DNA of 64,000 bases, taken from Amycolatopsis mongoliensis. GTDB lineage: Bacteria; Actinomycetota; Actinomycetes; Mycobacteriales; Pseudonocardiaceae. The DNA is taken from positions 10,230,001-10,294,000 of the forward strand of contig NZ_CP127295.1 in the NCBI RefSeq assembly GCF_030285665.1, given 5' to 3'. Of the stretch, positions 25,666 through 33,153 are shown one piece after another (position 1 is the first letter of the stretch; each line of letters begins with the position of its first letter). Made by a program: the position numbers and the translations under genes. The notes under the pieces were generated by a model. The model saw only the letters and a program-made list of their open reading frames with translations. It was not told where the DNA came from and did no database searches.

Positions 25666-25780
25666 ACGCGCGGTGCCGCGCAGGTGCCCGGGCGATACCG
25701 CACTACCGAAGGTGCGTCCCGGGGTGCCGTACCTGCGGTCGGGGGGACCCCAGTGTTAGCCCCCAACCCTCCGGCCGGCA

Positions 25781-25809
25781 TTGACGGACCAAACCCCGTT
25801 GGCTAGCGT
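25781..25809 (+). promoter_or_regulatory. Probable promoter of the PAS-LuxR regulator gene
   Basis: TTGACG (25781-25786) and TAGCGT (25804-25809) are separated by 17 bases, a good match to the vegetative sigma consensus. Transcription from here would leave a leader of about 220 bases before ATG 26037. The 25666-26036 gap otherwise has two CTCGAG words (25871 and 25893 areas) and a CTACGATACGTAG near-palindrome at about 26000, but no gene I can support. Confidence 0.5.
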
Positions 25810-26036
25810 ACGAGGCGTCATTTGGTTTGTTTCCAACGAAACGGACCGAAGCGGAGCTGACCGGGTGGACTCGAGGACGTTCTGGGGAAGGAACTCGAGT
25901 TTTCCGCTGGGGTGGTGTGAAGAACCCATCCGGACAGCCGCCGCAGGCCCTCTTGAGGGGAGCTCGGGGGTCGCCGACATCTTTGTCCGTGGACAATGCC
26001 TACGATACGTAGAACGAATCTGGGGGTTCGAACTCT

Positions 26037-26729
26037 ATGAACACGCGTGTCGATTCCTTGGTCGAGCGACCGGCGGCGGTCCCGCACGGTCTCCCGGCCG
26101 TCGCCGAGAGACAGAATCAGAACGTCCCCTCCTTTGACATGTCCGATGTCTGCATCGCGAATCTGGCGCCCGACCTCCGGGTGATCGAGGCCAATGGCGA
26201 CTTTCTCCGTCAGCTCGGCCGAACGGCGTCCGACGTTTTCGGACAGAGCTTTGTGGACTTCGTGCACCCGAGTGCCAAGCAGTTCACCCTCCAGCAGCTG
26301 GCGCGGCTGAACGAAGGCCGCCGGGACCGCTTCAGCGCGCGCCTGGTGGGCGTGCGGCCCGCGCAGCCGGTGCTCTCGGGCGGGCTGACCGGCATCGCGG
26401 TGCGCAGCCAGTCCGGTCAGGTCACCACCATCGTCGTGCTGATCAAGCCGGACCGCGCCGCGGAGACCCCGCGGCCGGCGATCGAGAAGACCAAGCTCCT
26501 CAGCGAGCTCGACGCGAAGGTGCTCGAGGGCGTGGCCGCCGGGATTTCGACCGTGCAGCTCGCTTCGAAGCTCTACCTGAGCAGGCAGGGGATCGAGTAC
26601 CACGTCGGCGCGATGCTGCGGCAGTTCAAGTCGCCGAACCGCTCGGCGCTGGTCTCGAAGGCCTACTCGCAGGGCATCCTGTGCATCGGCCAGTGGCCGC
26701 CGAAGGTCACCCCGCAGTACATCCGCTGA
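26037..26729 (+). CDS. PAS-LuxR transcriptional regulator (PimM-like)
   Basis: A 230-residue protein with a PAS sensor domain at about residues 35-125 (VCIANLAPDLRVIEANGDFL, GQSFVDFVHP) and a C-terminal LuxR-type helix-turn-helix at about 155-215 (LDAKVLEGVAAGISTVQLAS, then LSRQGIEYHVGAML). This architecture is that of PimM-type activators found in polyene and other PKS clusters, which bind operators in structural gene promoters. ATG 26037 has GGGGG ten bases upstream. A hairpin about 94 bases after the stop may terminate it. I infer it is the pathway-specific activator, but its binding sites could not be identified by eye. Confidence 0.87.
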   Translation: MNTRVDSLVERPAAVPHGLPAVAERQNQNVPSFDMSDVCIANLAPDLRVIEANGDFLRQLGRTASDVFGQSFVDFVHPSAKQFTLQQLARLNEGRRDRFSARLVGVRPAQPVLSGGLTGIAVRSQSGQVTTIVVLIKPDRAAETPRPAIEKTKLLSELDAKVLEGVAAGISTVQLASKLYLSRQGIEYHVGAMLRQFKSPNRSALVSKAYSQGILCIGQWPPKVTPQYIR

Positions 26730-26822
26730 ACGCTTTCCCTGGGCCGGCCAGGCCGCCCGGGCAGGGGTCGACGTCCGGTTCACGCCGGCGTCGGCACCCA
26801 CCCGGCGCGCCCGGCCGGCCCT

Positions 26823-26839
26823 TTCCCGCGAGGCGGGAA
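26823..26839 (+). terminator. Hairpin after the PAS-LuxR gene
   Basis: TTCCCGC and GCGGGAA arms with a three-base loop lie 94 bases after the regulator's stop. The 26730-26962 gap also has a TATCCT (26900-26905) that may be the -10 of the small gene that follows. Confidence 0.4.
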
Positions 26840-26962
26840 CCTTCCGGGAAATCCCTCGAATACAGCGTCGCCGAGGGTGCGTCCGGCGGTACCCTGCGCT
26901 ATCCTGCGAAGGCAGGGATCGATTTTCACGACCGCGGCCGGCACAAAGAAAGGTGAGGCGCA

Positions 26963-27109
26963 GTGGGTATTTTCGGGAAAAAAGAAGACGATTCCAAGAA
27001 GAAGCCGTCCGACTCCAAGGCGGACAACGCCAAGGCCGACGACGAAAAGAACCGCAAGCGCCGCAGCCGCCTTTTGGGTGGCGCGTACGGCGGCGGCAGC
27101 GGGGGCTGA
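26963..27109 (+). CDS. 48-residue highly charged small protein with Gly-rich tail
   Basis: GTG 26963 is preceded by AAAGGTGAGG at good spacing. The product starts GIFGKKEDD, has a central run of Lys, Asp, Ser and Ala (KKKPSDSKADNAKADDEK), then KNRKRRSRLL and ends GGAYGGGSGG. It has no Cys, no membrane segment and no family I know. Its use of AAA, GAA and TTT codons is unlike its GC-rich neighbours. The hairpin at 27131-27172 closes the unit. It might be a nucleic-acid-associated or intrinsically disordered peptide; a ribosomally made modified peptide is conceivable but no modifying enzyme is beside it. Confidence 0.55.
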   Translation: MGIFGKKEDDSKKKPSDSKADNAKADDEKNRKRRSRLLGGAYGGGSGG

Positions 27110-27130
27110 GCGAGCACACCGCTGACCGAT

Positions 27131-27172
27131 CGGATCGGGTGGGACGGGGGCGACCTCGGACCACCCGATTCG
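27131..27172 (+). terminator. Hairpin after the small gene
   Basis: Arms at 27131-27142 and 27161-27172 (core ATCGGGTGG / CCACCCGAT) pair over 12 bases with one mismatch, 22 bases after the small gene's stop. It lies in the convergent gap 27110-27358; the remainder of that gap shows nothing I can support. Confidence 0.5.
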
Positions 27173-27358
27173 CGTTTCGAGAGCACCGGCCGAGGCCGGG
27201 TGGTGACTTCACGAGCTGTTGGTCAGTTTCCCACCTGTCGTTCGGAGCGGCTACTCTGTGACAACAGTGGTCCCACCGGGCGTGACCGCCGCGGGGGAGC
27301 ACGCACCAGGCCGCCCCCACCGGACCGCGTCCACCGAAGGCGACCTCCGAACCCGCGC

Positions 27359-28417
27359 TCAGCTCGAGCGGGGCACCACCGGCCCGGCCCACTCCGGCAC
27401 GTCCAGGATCTCCACCACGGCACCGGCCACGCTGACCCCCGGCGCGATCCCGACCATCAGCACGTGGTCACCCGGCGCCAGCTGGCCCGTCCCGAGCATG
27501 TTCGCCAGCGAGGCCACCTGGTCACTCGCCCCCAGGTGACCCAGGCCGCGGCCGAAGTCCCAGTTGGACTTCTCCAGCGGGATGCCCAGCATCGCGAGCA
27601 ACCCTTCCTCGACGTACTTGCGCGAGCCGTGGTTGTACGCGATGCGGCTGACCGCGTCGAGCCCGATGCCCGCCTCGGCCAGCACGCGGTCGATCAGCTC
27701 CGAGCGCGTCTTCAGCAGGTTCAGGCCACTGTGGAGCATCGTGTCGCGGTTCTCGAAGCCGAAGAAGTCGATGCGCTCGGCGAAGTCCATGAACCGGCCG
27801 ATCGTCGCGCCCGGAGGGAACATCGGCTCGTCGCCGCGGTGCATGCCCTCCAGCTCGGGCACCGTGATCGAGCTCGCCGACTTCAGCCGCGCGAAGCCGG
27901 ACGTCGTGTTCAGCACCACCGCCGTCGCGCCGTCGCCGATGACGAAGTCGGGACGCAGGCAGCGCCAGCGGTTCACCAGCGGGGACGTCGAGTTGTCCGA
28001 AGCGACCGTCATCGCGGTCCCGCCGCCGCGGGCGATCAGGTAGGTCGCCGCCAGCTCCAGCGCCCCGAACATGCCGTTGCAGCCCTGGCGCAGCTGGGCC
28101 GCGAGCAGGTCGCCGCCGACCAAGTGCCGCTGCAGCCAGAACTGCGGGAACCAGCCGTCCGGGCCCGAGTGGTAGTTGTCCGCGTAGAGCAGGACGTCCA
28201 GCGATTCCGGGTCGACGCCCGCGCGGGCCACGGCCTCCTGCCCGGCCCAGAGCGCCATGTCCGGGGCCGGGGTCTCGCCGGCGCAGGCCGCGCCGGTCAA
28301 CCCGGACGTCTCGGCGTCCTCGGCGGTCATCCACCCCTGCTCGATCGCCGCCTCGACGCCGGTGGTCGCCGGCACGTACGTGCCGATCCCGCTGAGGTAG
28401 ACCTCCGCCAGCTTCAC
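27359..28417 (-). CDS. KAS III-like acyltransferase (CerJ-like)
   Basis: A 352-residue thiolase-fold protein related to FabH/KAS III. The nucleophile Cys113 is in QGCNGMFGALE. A His263 lies in YNHGSRKY, at the position of the KAS III histidine. The Asn motif of true KAS III (GNTS) is replaced by GHLGASD (residues 293-299). Such homologues, for example CerJ of cervimycin biosynthesis, transfer acyl groups to oxygen to form esters and do not condense carbon chains. GTG 28417 overlaps the end of glycosyltransferase 3 by four bases (GTGA), so translation is coupled and the enzyme may acylate the sugar that this transferase attaches. Confidence 0.8.
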   Translation of the reverse strand: MKLAEVYLSGIGTYVPATTGVEAAIEQGWMTAEDAETSGLTGAACAGETPAPDMALWAGQEAVARAGVDPESLDVLLYADNYHSGPDGWFPQFWLQRHLVGGDLLAAQLRQGCNGMFGALELAATYLIARGGGTAMTVASDNSTSPLVNRWRCLRPDFVIGDGATAVVLNTTSGFARLKSASSITVPELEGMHRGDEPMFPPGATIGRFMDFAERIDFFGFENRDTMLHSGLNLLKTRSELIDRVLAEAGIGLDAVSRIAYNHGSRKYVEEGLLAMLGIPLEKSNWDFGRGLGHLGASDQVASLANMLGTGQLAPGDHVLMVGIAPGVSVAGAVVEILDVPEWAGPVVPRSS

Positions 28418-29646
28418 TTCGCCTCCACTTTCGCTCCGAGCCACGATTCGACGGCGTCGGCCGCGCGGATCTCCCCGCCGGCCAGCGCGACCTGCTCGCT
28501 CATCCACCGGACGCGCTGGGCGATCACGGGATCGGACGCGGTCGCGGCGACCGCTTCGAGCAGTTCGTCCTCGGTGACCTCGGTGCGCGACACCACCCGG
28601 CCCAGCCCGAGATCGGCGATGCGGGCCGCGGTCACCACCTGGTCGCTCTGGGACGGCGTCACGACCATCGGGACGCCGTAGTGCAGGGCCTCCATGGCGC
28701 TGCCCAGCCCGCCGTGGGTGACGAACACCCGGGTGTGCGGCAGCAGGGCCGCGTGCGCGACGAACGGGTGCGCTTCGACGTTGTCCGGCAGCGGGCCCAG
28801 CTCGGCCGGGTCGACCCACCGCCCGAGCGTCAGCACGACGTGGTACGGCTGCCCGGTAAAGGCGCGCACGCACTTGCGGAAGAAGCCCACCTGCTCCCGG
28901 CTGCGCGAGGTGCCCAGCGAAATCAGCACGAGCGGCAGCCCGTCGGCGGGCGGGGTCCACTCCCCCGGCGGCACCGTCCGGTCGAAGCACGGCCCGATGA
29001 ACGCGAAGCGGTCGTCGAAGGTCTCGCCGTGGATCTGGAACGCCTTCGGCAGGTAGACGAGGTGGTAGCCGGGGGCGCCGACGCCGGTGTCCACATCGGA
29101 CAGACCGTGGCGGGCCAGCAGCTGCCCGGCGTGCTCCACGAACGCGGCCAGCTCGGGGTCGGTGAGGTCCGGTGGCGCGGCGGAGTCCGTCTCGGCCTGC
29201 GCCTCGTTCAGGCGGAAGTGCTCGTTGGAGGCGAACTCCGGGCACGACTGGACCGTCGGCACCGACCACTTCCGCGCGATCAGCCGCGCCGTCTCCGACG
29301 CCGCCAGGTCGTGCACGACCAGGTCCGGCGGGTCGTCGGCGAACCGCCGCACGGCGGCGTCCAGCGGCGCGAGCCCCTCGCCCATGAACGCCAGCATGGC
29401 CCGCAGCGCGTACCCGTCGGAGGCGGTGTCGCCCAGCCCGGTCGCCCACGGGAACGTCGAGGTGTAGGGCAGTACTTCGGCGCCGGTCGCCGCCACCTTC
29501 CCGGCGAACTCGTCCACCACGGCAAAGGTGACCCGATGGCCGCGCCGCACCAGTTCGGCGACGATCGGGAGGACCGGCGCGACGTGCGCGTACGCGGGGA
29601 AACTGAAGACCGCGATGTGCCTGCTCACCACTGCATCGTCGGCCAC
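28414..29646 (-). CDS. GT1 (macrolide-type) glycosyltransferase 3
   Basis: A 410-residue GT-B enzyme with N-terminal FSFPAYAHVAP (catalytic His preceded by Ala where most relatives have Gly) and a normal donor site, THGGLGSAMEAL followed by DQ. LISLGTS marks the start of the C-terminal domain. The start is uncertain: GTG 29646 has a GGGGTG-like site, GTG 29664 and the GTG pair at 29631/29628 are alternatives. Its end overlaps the KAS III-like gene. It is divergent from the 4-aminotransferase, so a 4-amino-sugar is a reasonable guess for the donor. Confidence 0.87.
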   Translation of the reverse strand: MADDAVVSRHIAVFSFPAYAHVAPVLPIVAELVRRGHRVTFAVVDEFAGKVAATGAEVLPYTSTFPWATGLGDTASDGYALRAMLAFMGEGLAPLDAAVRRFADDPPDLVVHDLAASETARLIARKWSVPTVQSCPEFASNEHFRLNEAQAETDSAAPPDLTDPELAAFVEHAGQLLARHGLSDVDTGVGAPGYHLVYLPKAFQIHGETFDDRFAFIGPCFDRTVPPGEWTPPADGLPLVLISLGTSRSREQVGFFRKCVRAFTGQPYHVVLTLGRWVDPAELGPLPDNVEAHPFVAHAALLPHTRVFVTHGGLGSAMEALHYGVPMVVTPSQSDQVVTAARIADLGLGRVVSRTEVTEDELLEAVAATASDPVIAQRVRWMSEQVALAGGEIRAADAVESWLGAKVEAK

Positions 29647-29894
29647 CGGCACCCCGGGCGGCACCGGCTACCACGCAAGTTCTGGCCGTTTCCCCGCAAA
29701 ACGGCTTGGAACGTTTCTACGTCGGGACGACTAGGTGGTTCCACAGAGTTTCGCGGCAAGGGCGCATCACCCACTCGCGGCGTCCCTATCCTGCAGACGA
29801 TCGCACGAGGGGGAGCTCAACAGCTGTTGCAAAGCAACGAACTGCACGTCATCGCGGGAAAGGGCAGACCGCGACCCCTGGGGAAGGACCTTTC

Positions 29895-31088
29895 ATGAAG
29901 ACGAGCGTTGACGACCTGGCACTGTTCGGCGGCCCGATGGCCTTCGAACAGACCCTGGTGGTGGGGAAACCGAGCACCGGGGACCGGGCGAAGTTCTACG
30001 AGCGGCTCGAAGTCGCCCTCGACAGCGGGCGCCTCACCAGCGGTGGCCCGCTGGTCAAGGAGTTCGAGGCGCGGATCGCCGACCACACCGGGGCGAAGCA
30101 CTGCGTCGCCACCTGCAACGGGACGATCGCGCTCGAGGTGATGGCGCGGGCGGCCGGGCTGACCGGCGAAGTCGTCATGCCGTCCATGACCTACGTCGCG
30201 ACCGCGCACGCGATGCGCTACCTCGGCCTGACGCCGGTCTTCTGCGATCTCGACCCGGCGACCGGGTGCATCGACCCCGAGCAGGTCGAGCGCCTGATCA
30301 CCGACCGCACGACCGGGTTGGTCGGCGTGCACCTGTGGGGCCAGCCGGCCGCCATCCAGGAGCTCGAGAAGATCGCCGAGCTGCACAACCTGACCCTCTT
30401 CTTCGACGCCGCGCACGGCATCGGCTGCACCTTCGGCTCCCAGCCCCTCGGCGGGTTCGGCAAGGCCGAGATGTTCAGCTTCCACGCGGCGAAGGTCGTC
30501 ACGACCTTCGAAGGCGGCGCGATCGTCACCAACGACGACGAGTTCGCCCAGCGCGCCCGCTACACCCACAACTTCGGCTGGGGCGAGGAGCACGTCACCG
30601 AGTTCGCCGGCACCAACGCCAAGATGAGCGAGGCGTCCGCGGCCATGGGGCTGACCTCGCTCGAGGCGCTGCCCGCCACCATCGCCGCCAACCGCGCCCA
30701 CTACGAGCAGTACGCCGCCGAGCTGGCCGGGCTGCCCGGCCTGGAGATGCACCGCTACGACGAGGAGAACCGCAACAGCTACCAGTACAACGTCGTCAAG
30801 GTGGACGAGGAGGAGTGCGGCCTGTCCCGCGACACCATCCTCGACCTGCTGCGGGCGGACAACGTGCTGGCGCAGCGCTACTTCTCGCCGTGCGTGCACG
30901 AGTGCGAGCCCTACCGGACCGAGCGGCCGGTCTCGCTGCCCGCCACCGACGTGTTCTCCCGGCGCGTGCTGACGCTGCCGACGGGCCCGTCGGTCACGAG
31001 CGAGCAGGTCCACGAAGTCGCGGCCCTGGTGGCCTTCGCGATCGAGCACGCGCCCGAAATCCGGCGCCGCCTGGCCGCCCGCGGCTGA
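29895..31088 (+). CDS. desI: DesI-type dTDP-4-keto-6-deoxyglucose 4-aminotransferase
   Basis: A 397-residue PLP enzyme of the DegT/DnrJ/EryC1 family. The order of motifs follows DesI of desosamine biosynthesis closely: LAFFGG-like LALFGGPMAF, GGPLVKEFE, GLTGEVVMPSMTY, VGVHLWG, FDAAHGIGC, the PLP lysine Lys200 in SFHAAKVVTTFEGG, and YFSPCVHECEPY. The product would be dTDP-4-amino-4,6-dideoxyglucose, made from the RmlB product. ATG 29895 has AAGGACC. The promoter region has TATCCT at 29786-29791 and a CAACAGCTGTTG palindrome at 29817-29828. Later sugar genes (methylation, acylation) are not in the window apart from the KAS III-like gene. Confidence 0.92.
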   Translation: MKTSVDDLALFGGPMAFEQTLVVGKPSTGDRAKFYERLEVALDSGRLTSGGPLVKEFEARIADHTGAKHCVATCNGTIALEVMARAAGLTGEVVMPSMTYVATAHAMRYLGLTPVFCDLDPATGCIDPEQVERLITDRTTGLVGVHLWGQPAAIQELEKIAELHNLTLFFDAAHGIGCTFGSQPLGGFGKAEMFSFHAAKVVTTFEGGAIVTNDDEFAQRARYTHNFGWGEEHVTEFAGTNAKMSEASAAMGLTSLEALPATIAANRAHYEQYAAELAGLPGLEMHRYDEENRNSYQYNVVKVDEEECGLSRDTILDLLRADNVLAQRYFSPCVHECEPYRTERPVSLPATDVFSRRVLTLPTGPSVTSEQVHEVAALVAFAIEHAPEIRRRLAARG

Positions 31089-31093
31089 CGAGG

Positions 31094-31137
31094 TCGTGAG
31101 TGGGAAACAGGGTTAGAACACTGTTTCTCACTCACGA
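31094..31137. repeat. 44-bp palindrome, TCGTGAGTG family, overlapping a gene end
   Basis: 21-base arms (31094-31114 and 31117-31137) reading TCGTGAGTG...GGGTT / AACAC...CACTCACGA pair with two mismatches around a two-base centre. It lies between the convergent 4-aminotransferase (stop 31088) and glycosyltransferase 4 (stop 31128). The last two codons and the TGA of the latter are inside the right arm. It is almost identical to the intragenic copy at 46710-46753. Confidence 0.85.
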
Positions 31138-32381
31138 CGCTCGGCGACCAGCTTCTCCAGGTCGGCCACCAGCTCGTGCGGGGTCGGCTGGGCCAGCGCG
31201 AGGTCGCGCAGGCGATGCGCGTTGGCCGCGAACTCCGGCTCCCCGACCAGCCGGGCCACCGCGGACCGCAGGTCTTCGGCGGTGAAGCCGTTGTGGGTGA
31301 ACAACAGTCCGGCGCCTTCGTCGACCAGGCGCTGGGGACGCAGGAGGTGGTCGGCGATCGGCGTCGTGACCGTCAGCTGCGGGACGCCGGCCACCAGCGC
31401 CGCGCCGTAGCTGCCGAAACCGCCGTGGTGCACGATCGCCGAGCAGCTCGGCAGCACCGTGTGCAACGCGACCGACTCGACGACCCGGACGTTGGCCGGA
31501 ACCTCGTCCAGCGCCTTGCGCTGTTCGGGCACCAGCGCAGCCACCACTTCGATGTCCAAAGTGGACAACGCGGCCAGGATCTCCGGAATGGACACGTAGT
31601 CGCCGCCGAACGCGTCCGTGTTGGACGAACCCAGCGTCAGGCAGACGCGGGGCCGCGACGGCGGTTCGCGCAGCCAGTCCCAGACCACCGCCCGGCCGTT
31701 GTAGGGCACGTGCCGCACCGGCAGCCGCCGCACGCCGGAGCGCGCGCCGAGCGACTCCGGCAGCGGGTCGATGGTCGCTTGGCCGGTGACGAGCTCTTCG
31801 TCGAAGTCCACCCCGTACGGCCGGCCGGTCAGCTCCAGCCAGTCGTAGAGCGGGTCTTCCCGCTGCTCCGGCGGCTGTTCGGCCATCACCTCGAGGAACG
31901 TCCGGCGCATGGCGCACCAGACGTCGGCCCAGCACAGCTGCCGGACGTGCGCCGCGCCGCAGGCCTTCGCCGCGATCGCCCCGGCGTAGGTCAGCGCGTC
32001 CCAGACGACCAGGTCGGGCTGCCACTCCCGCGCGTGGGCGACCAGGTCCCCGACCATCTCGTCGTTGTAGATGGCGAACCCGGCCCACACGGTGAACGTG
32101 AAGCGCTGGTGCAGCGCCTCCCAGGTGTGCGAGGCCGGGTCCGTGTCGTTCCAGTTCGCGATGTCGGCTTCCTGGGCGTCGCGGTTCTGCTTCATGCCCT
32201 CGTGCATCGTGTTGTCCACGCCGACCGGCACCGCGGTCAGGCCGGTGCCGGTGACGACGTCGGTGAACCCCGGCGACGCGGCCACCCGCACCTCGTGCCC
32301 GGCCGCGACGAGCGCCCAGGCGGCCGGGACCATGCAGTACAGGTGGGACTTCTCGTCCAGCGTCACGAACAACACGCGCAC
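31128..32381 (-). CDS. EryCIII/DesVII-like glycosyltransferase 4
   Basis: A 417-residue glycosyltransferase. Its N-terminus (RVLFVTLDEKSHLYCMVPAA) and spacing are those of the EryCIII/DesVII subgroup that attaches amino-deoxysugars to macrolides, different from the three OleD-like enzymes. The donor site HHGGFGSYGAAL is intact. Members often need a P450-like auxiliary partner (EryCII/DesVIII), and none is seen here. GTG 32381 is 13 bases after the thioesterase stop, so it belongs to the PKS operon. The stop codon lies inside a palindromic repeat. Confidence 0.9.
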   Translation of the reverse strand: MRVLFVTLDEKSHLYCMVPAAWALVAAGHEVRVAASPGFTDVVTGTGLTAVPVGVDNTMHEGMKQNRDAQEADIANWNDTDPASHTWEALHQRFTFTVWAGFAIYNDEMVGDLVAHAREWQPDLVVWDALTYAGAIAAKACGAAHVRQLCWADVWCAMRRTFLEVMAEQPPEQREDPLYDWLELTGRPYGVDFDEELVTGQATIDPLPESLGARSGVRRLPVRHVPYNGRAVVWDWLREPPSRPRVCLTLGSSNTDAFGGDYVSIPEILAALSTLDIEVVAALVPEQRKALDEVPANVRVVESVALHTVLPSCSAIVHHGGFGSYGAALVAGVPQLTVTTPIADHLLRPQRLVDEGAGLLFTHNGFTAEDLRSAVARLVGEPEFAANAHRLRDLALAQPTPHELVADLEKLVAERRE

Positions 32382-32394
32382 GGGAGGGTGCCTT

Positions 32395-33153
32395 TCAGTG
32401 GTGGCCGGAGAACGTGCCCGCGAGCCGGGTGGAGATCAGCCGCAGCACCTCGGGCTGGTGGTCGGCGAGGAAGAAGTGCCCGCCGGCGAACACCTTCAGC
32501 TCGAACTCGCCGTCGGTGTGGTCCTGCCACGCCCGCGCCTCGGCCAGCGTGGTCTTCGGGTCGGCGTCGCCGGTCAGCACGGTGATCGGCGTGCTCAGCT
32601 TCGGTCCCGGCCGCTTGACGTAGGTCTCCGCGGCCTTGTAGTCGTTGCGGATCGCGGGCAGCGCCATCCGCAGGATCTCGTCGTCGCCCAGCACGGCCGC
32701 GTTGGTGCCGCCGAGCTTGCGCAGTTCGGCGAGCACGCCGTCGTCGTCGAGCTTGTGCACGGATTCGTCCCGGCGGCAGGAGGGCGCCCGCCGGCCGGAC
32801 GCGAACAGGTGCAGCGGGGTCACGCCGGCCGCCTCCAGCCGGGTGGCGACCTCGAACCCGAGCGTCGCGCCCATGCTGTGGCCGAACAGCGCGAACGGCT
32901 TGCGCGTCCGCTCGGCCAGCACTTCGGCGACGCGGTCCGCGAGCTCGGGAATGGTGTCGATGCCCGGCTCCAGCCGGCGGTCCTGGCGGCCCGGGTACTG
33001 CACGGACAGGACCTCGACCGCCCGGCCGAGCCCGGTGGACATCGGGAAGTAGAAGCTCGCCGAGCCGCCGGCGTGCGGCAGGCAGAAGAGCTGGACGGCA
33101 CCCTCGTCCGCGTCGTGGTAGCGGCGGAGCCACAGCTCCGGGTTCTCAGTCAT
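32395..33153 (-). CDS. Type II (editing) thioesterase
   Basis: A 252-residue alpha/beta hydrolase that removes aberrant acyl groups from PKS carrier proteins. The nucleophile elbow GHSMG (Ser93), an Asp in TGDADPKT and the His in GGHFFLADH form the triad. [16 protein letters not shown] is the usual N-terminal motif. Its ATG at 33153 overlaps the end of PKS C by eight bases, so it is translationally coupled to the synthase, as is common for TEII in modular clusters. Confidence 0.93.
   Translation of the reverse strand: MTENPELWLRRYHDADEGAVQLFCLPHAGGSASFYFPMSTGLGRAVEVLSVQYPGRQDRRLEPGIDTIPELADRVAEVLAERTRKPFALFGHSMGATLGFEVATRLEAAGVTPLHLFASGRRAPSCRRDESVHKLDDDGVLAELRKLGGTNAAVLGDDEILRMALPAIRNDYKAAETYVKRPGPKLSTPITVLTGDADPKTTLAEARAWQDHTDGEFELKVFAGGHFFLADHQPEVLRLISTRLAGTFSGHH

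Noticed and set aside
25880..25900. Possible PimM-type operator (CTGGGGAAGGAACTCGAG)
   Set aside because: It matches only part of the CTVGGGAWWTCCCBAG consensus and is not symmetric, so not called.
25781..26137. Possible 118-residue gene starting at the promoter of the PAS-LuxR gene
   Set aside because: The start would be the TTG of the -35 box, it overlaps the regulator start in another frame, and it has no ribosome-binding site or recognisable domain.
26900..29791. Shared CTATCCTGC words before the small gene and the 4-aminotransferase as a common promoter
   Set aside because: The regions 17-18 bases upstream do not resemble each other or a -35 consensus, so co-regulation is not supported.
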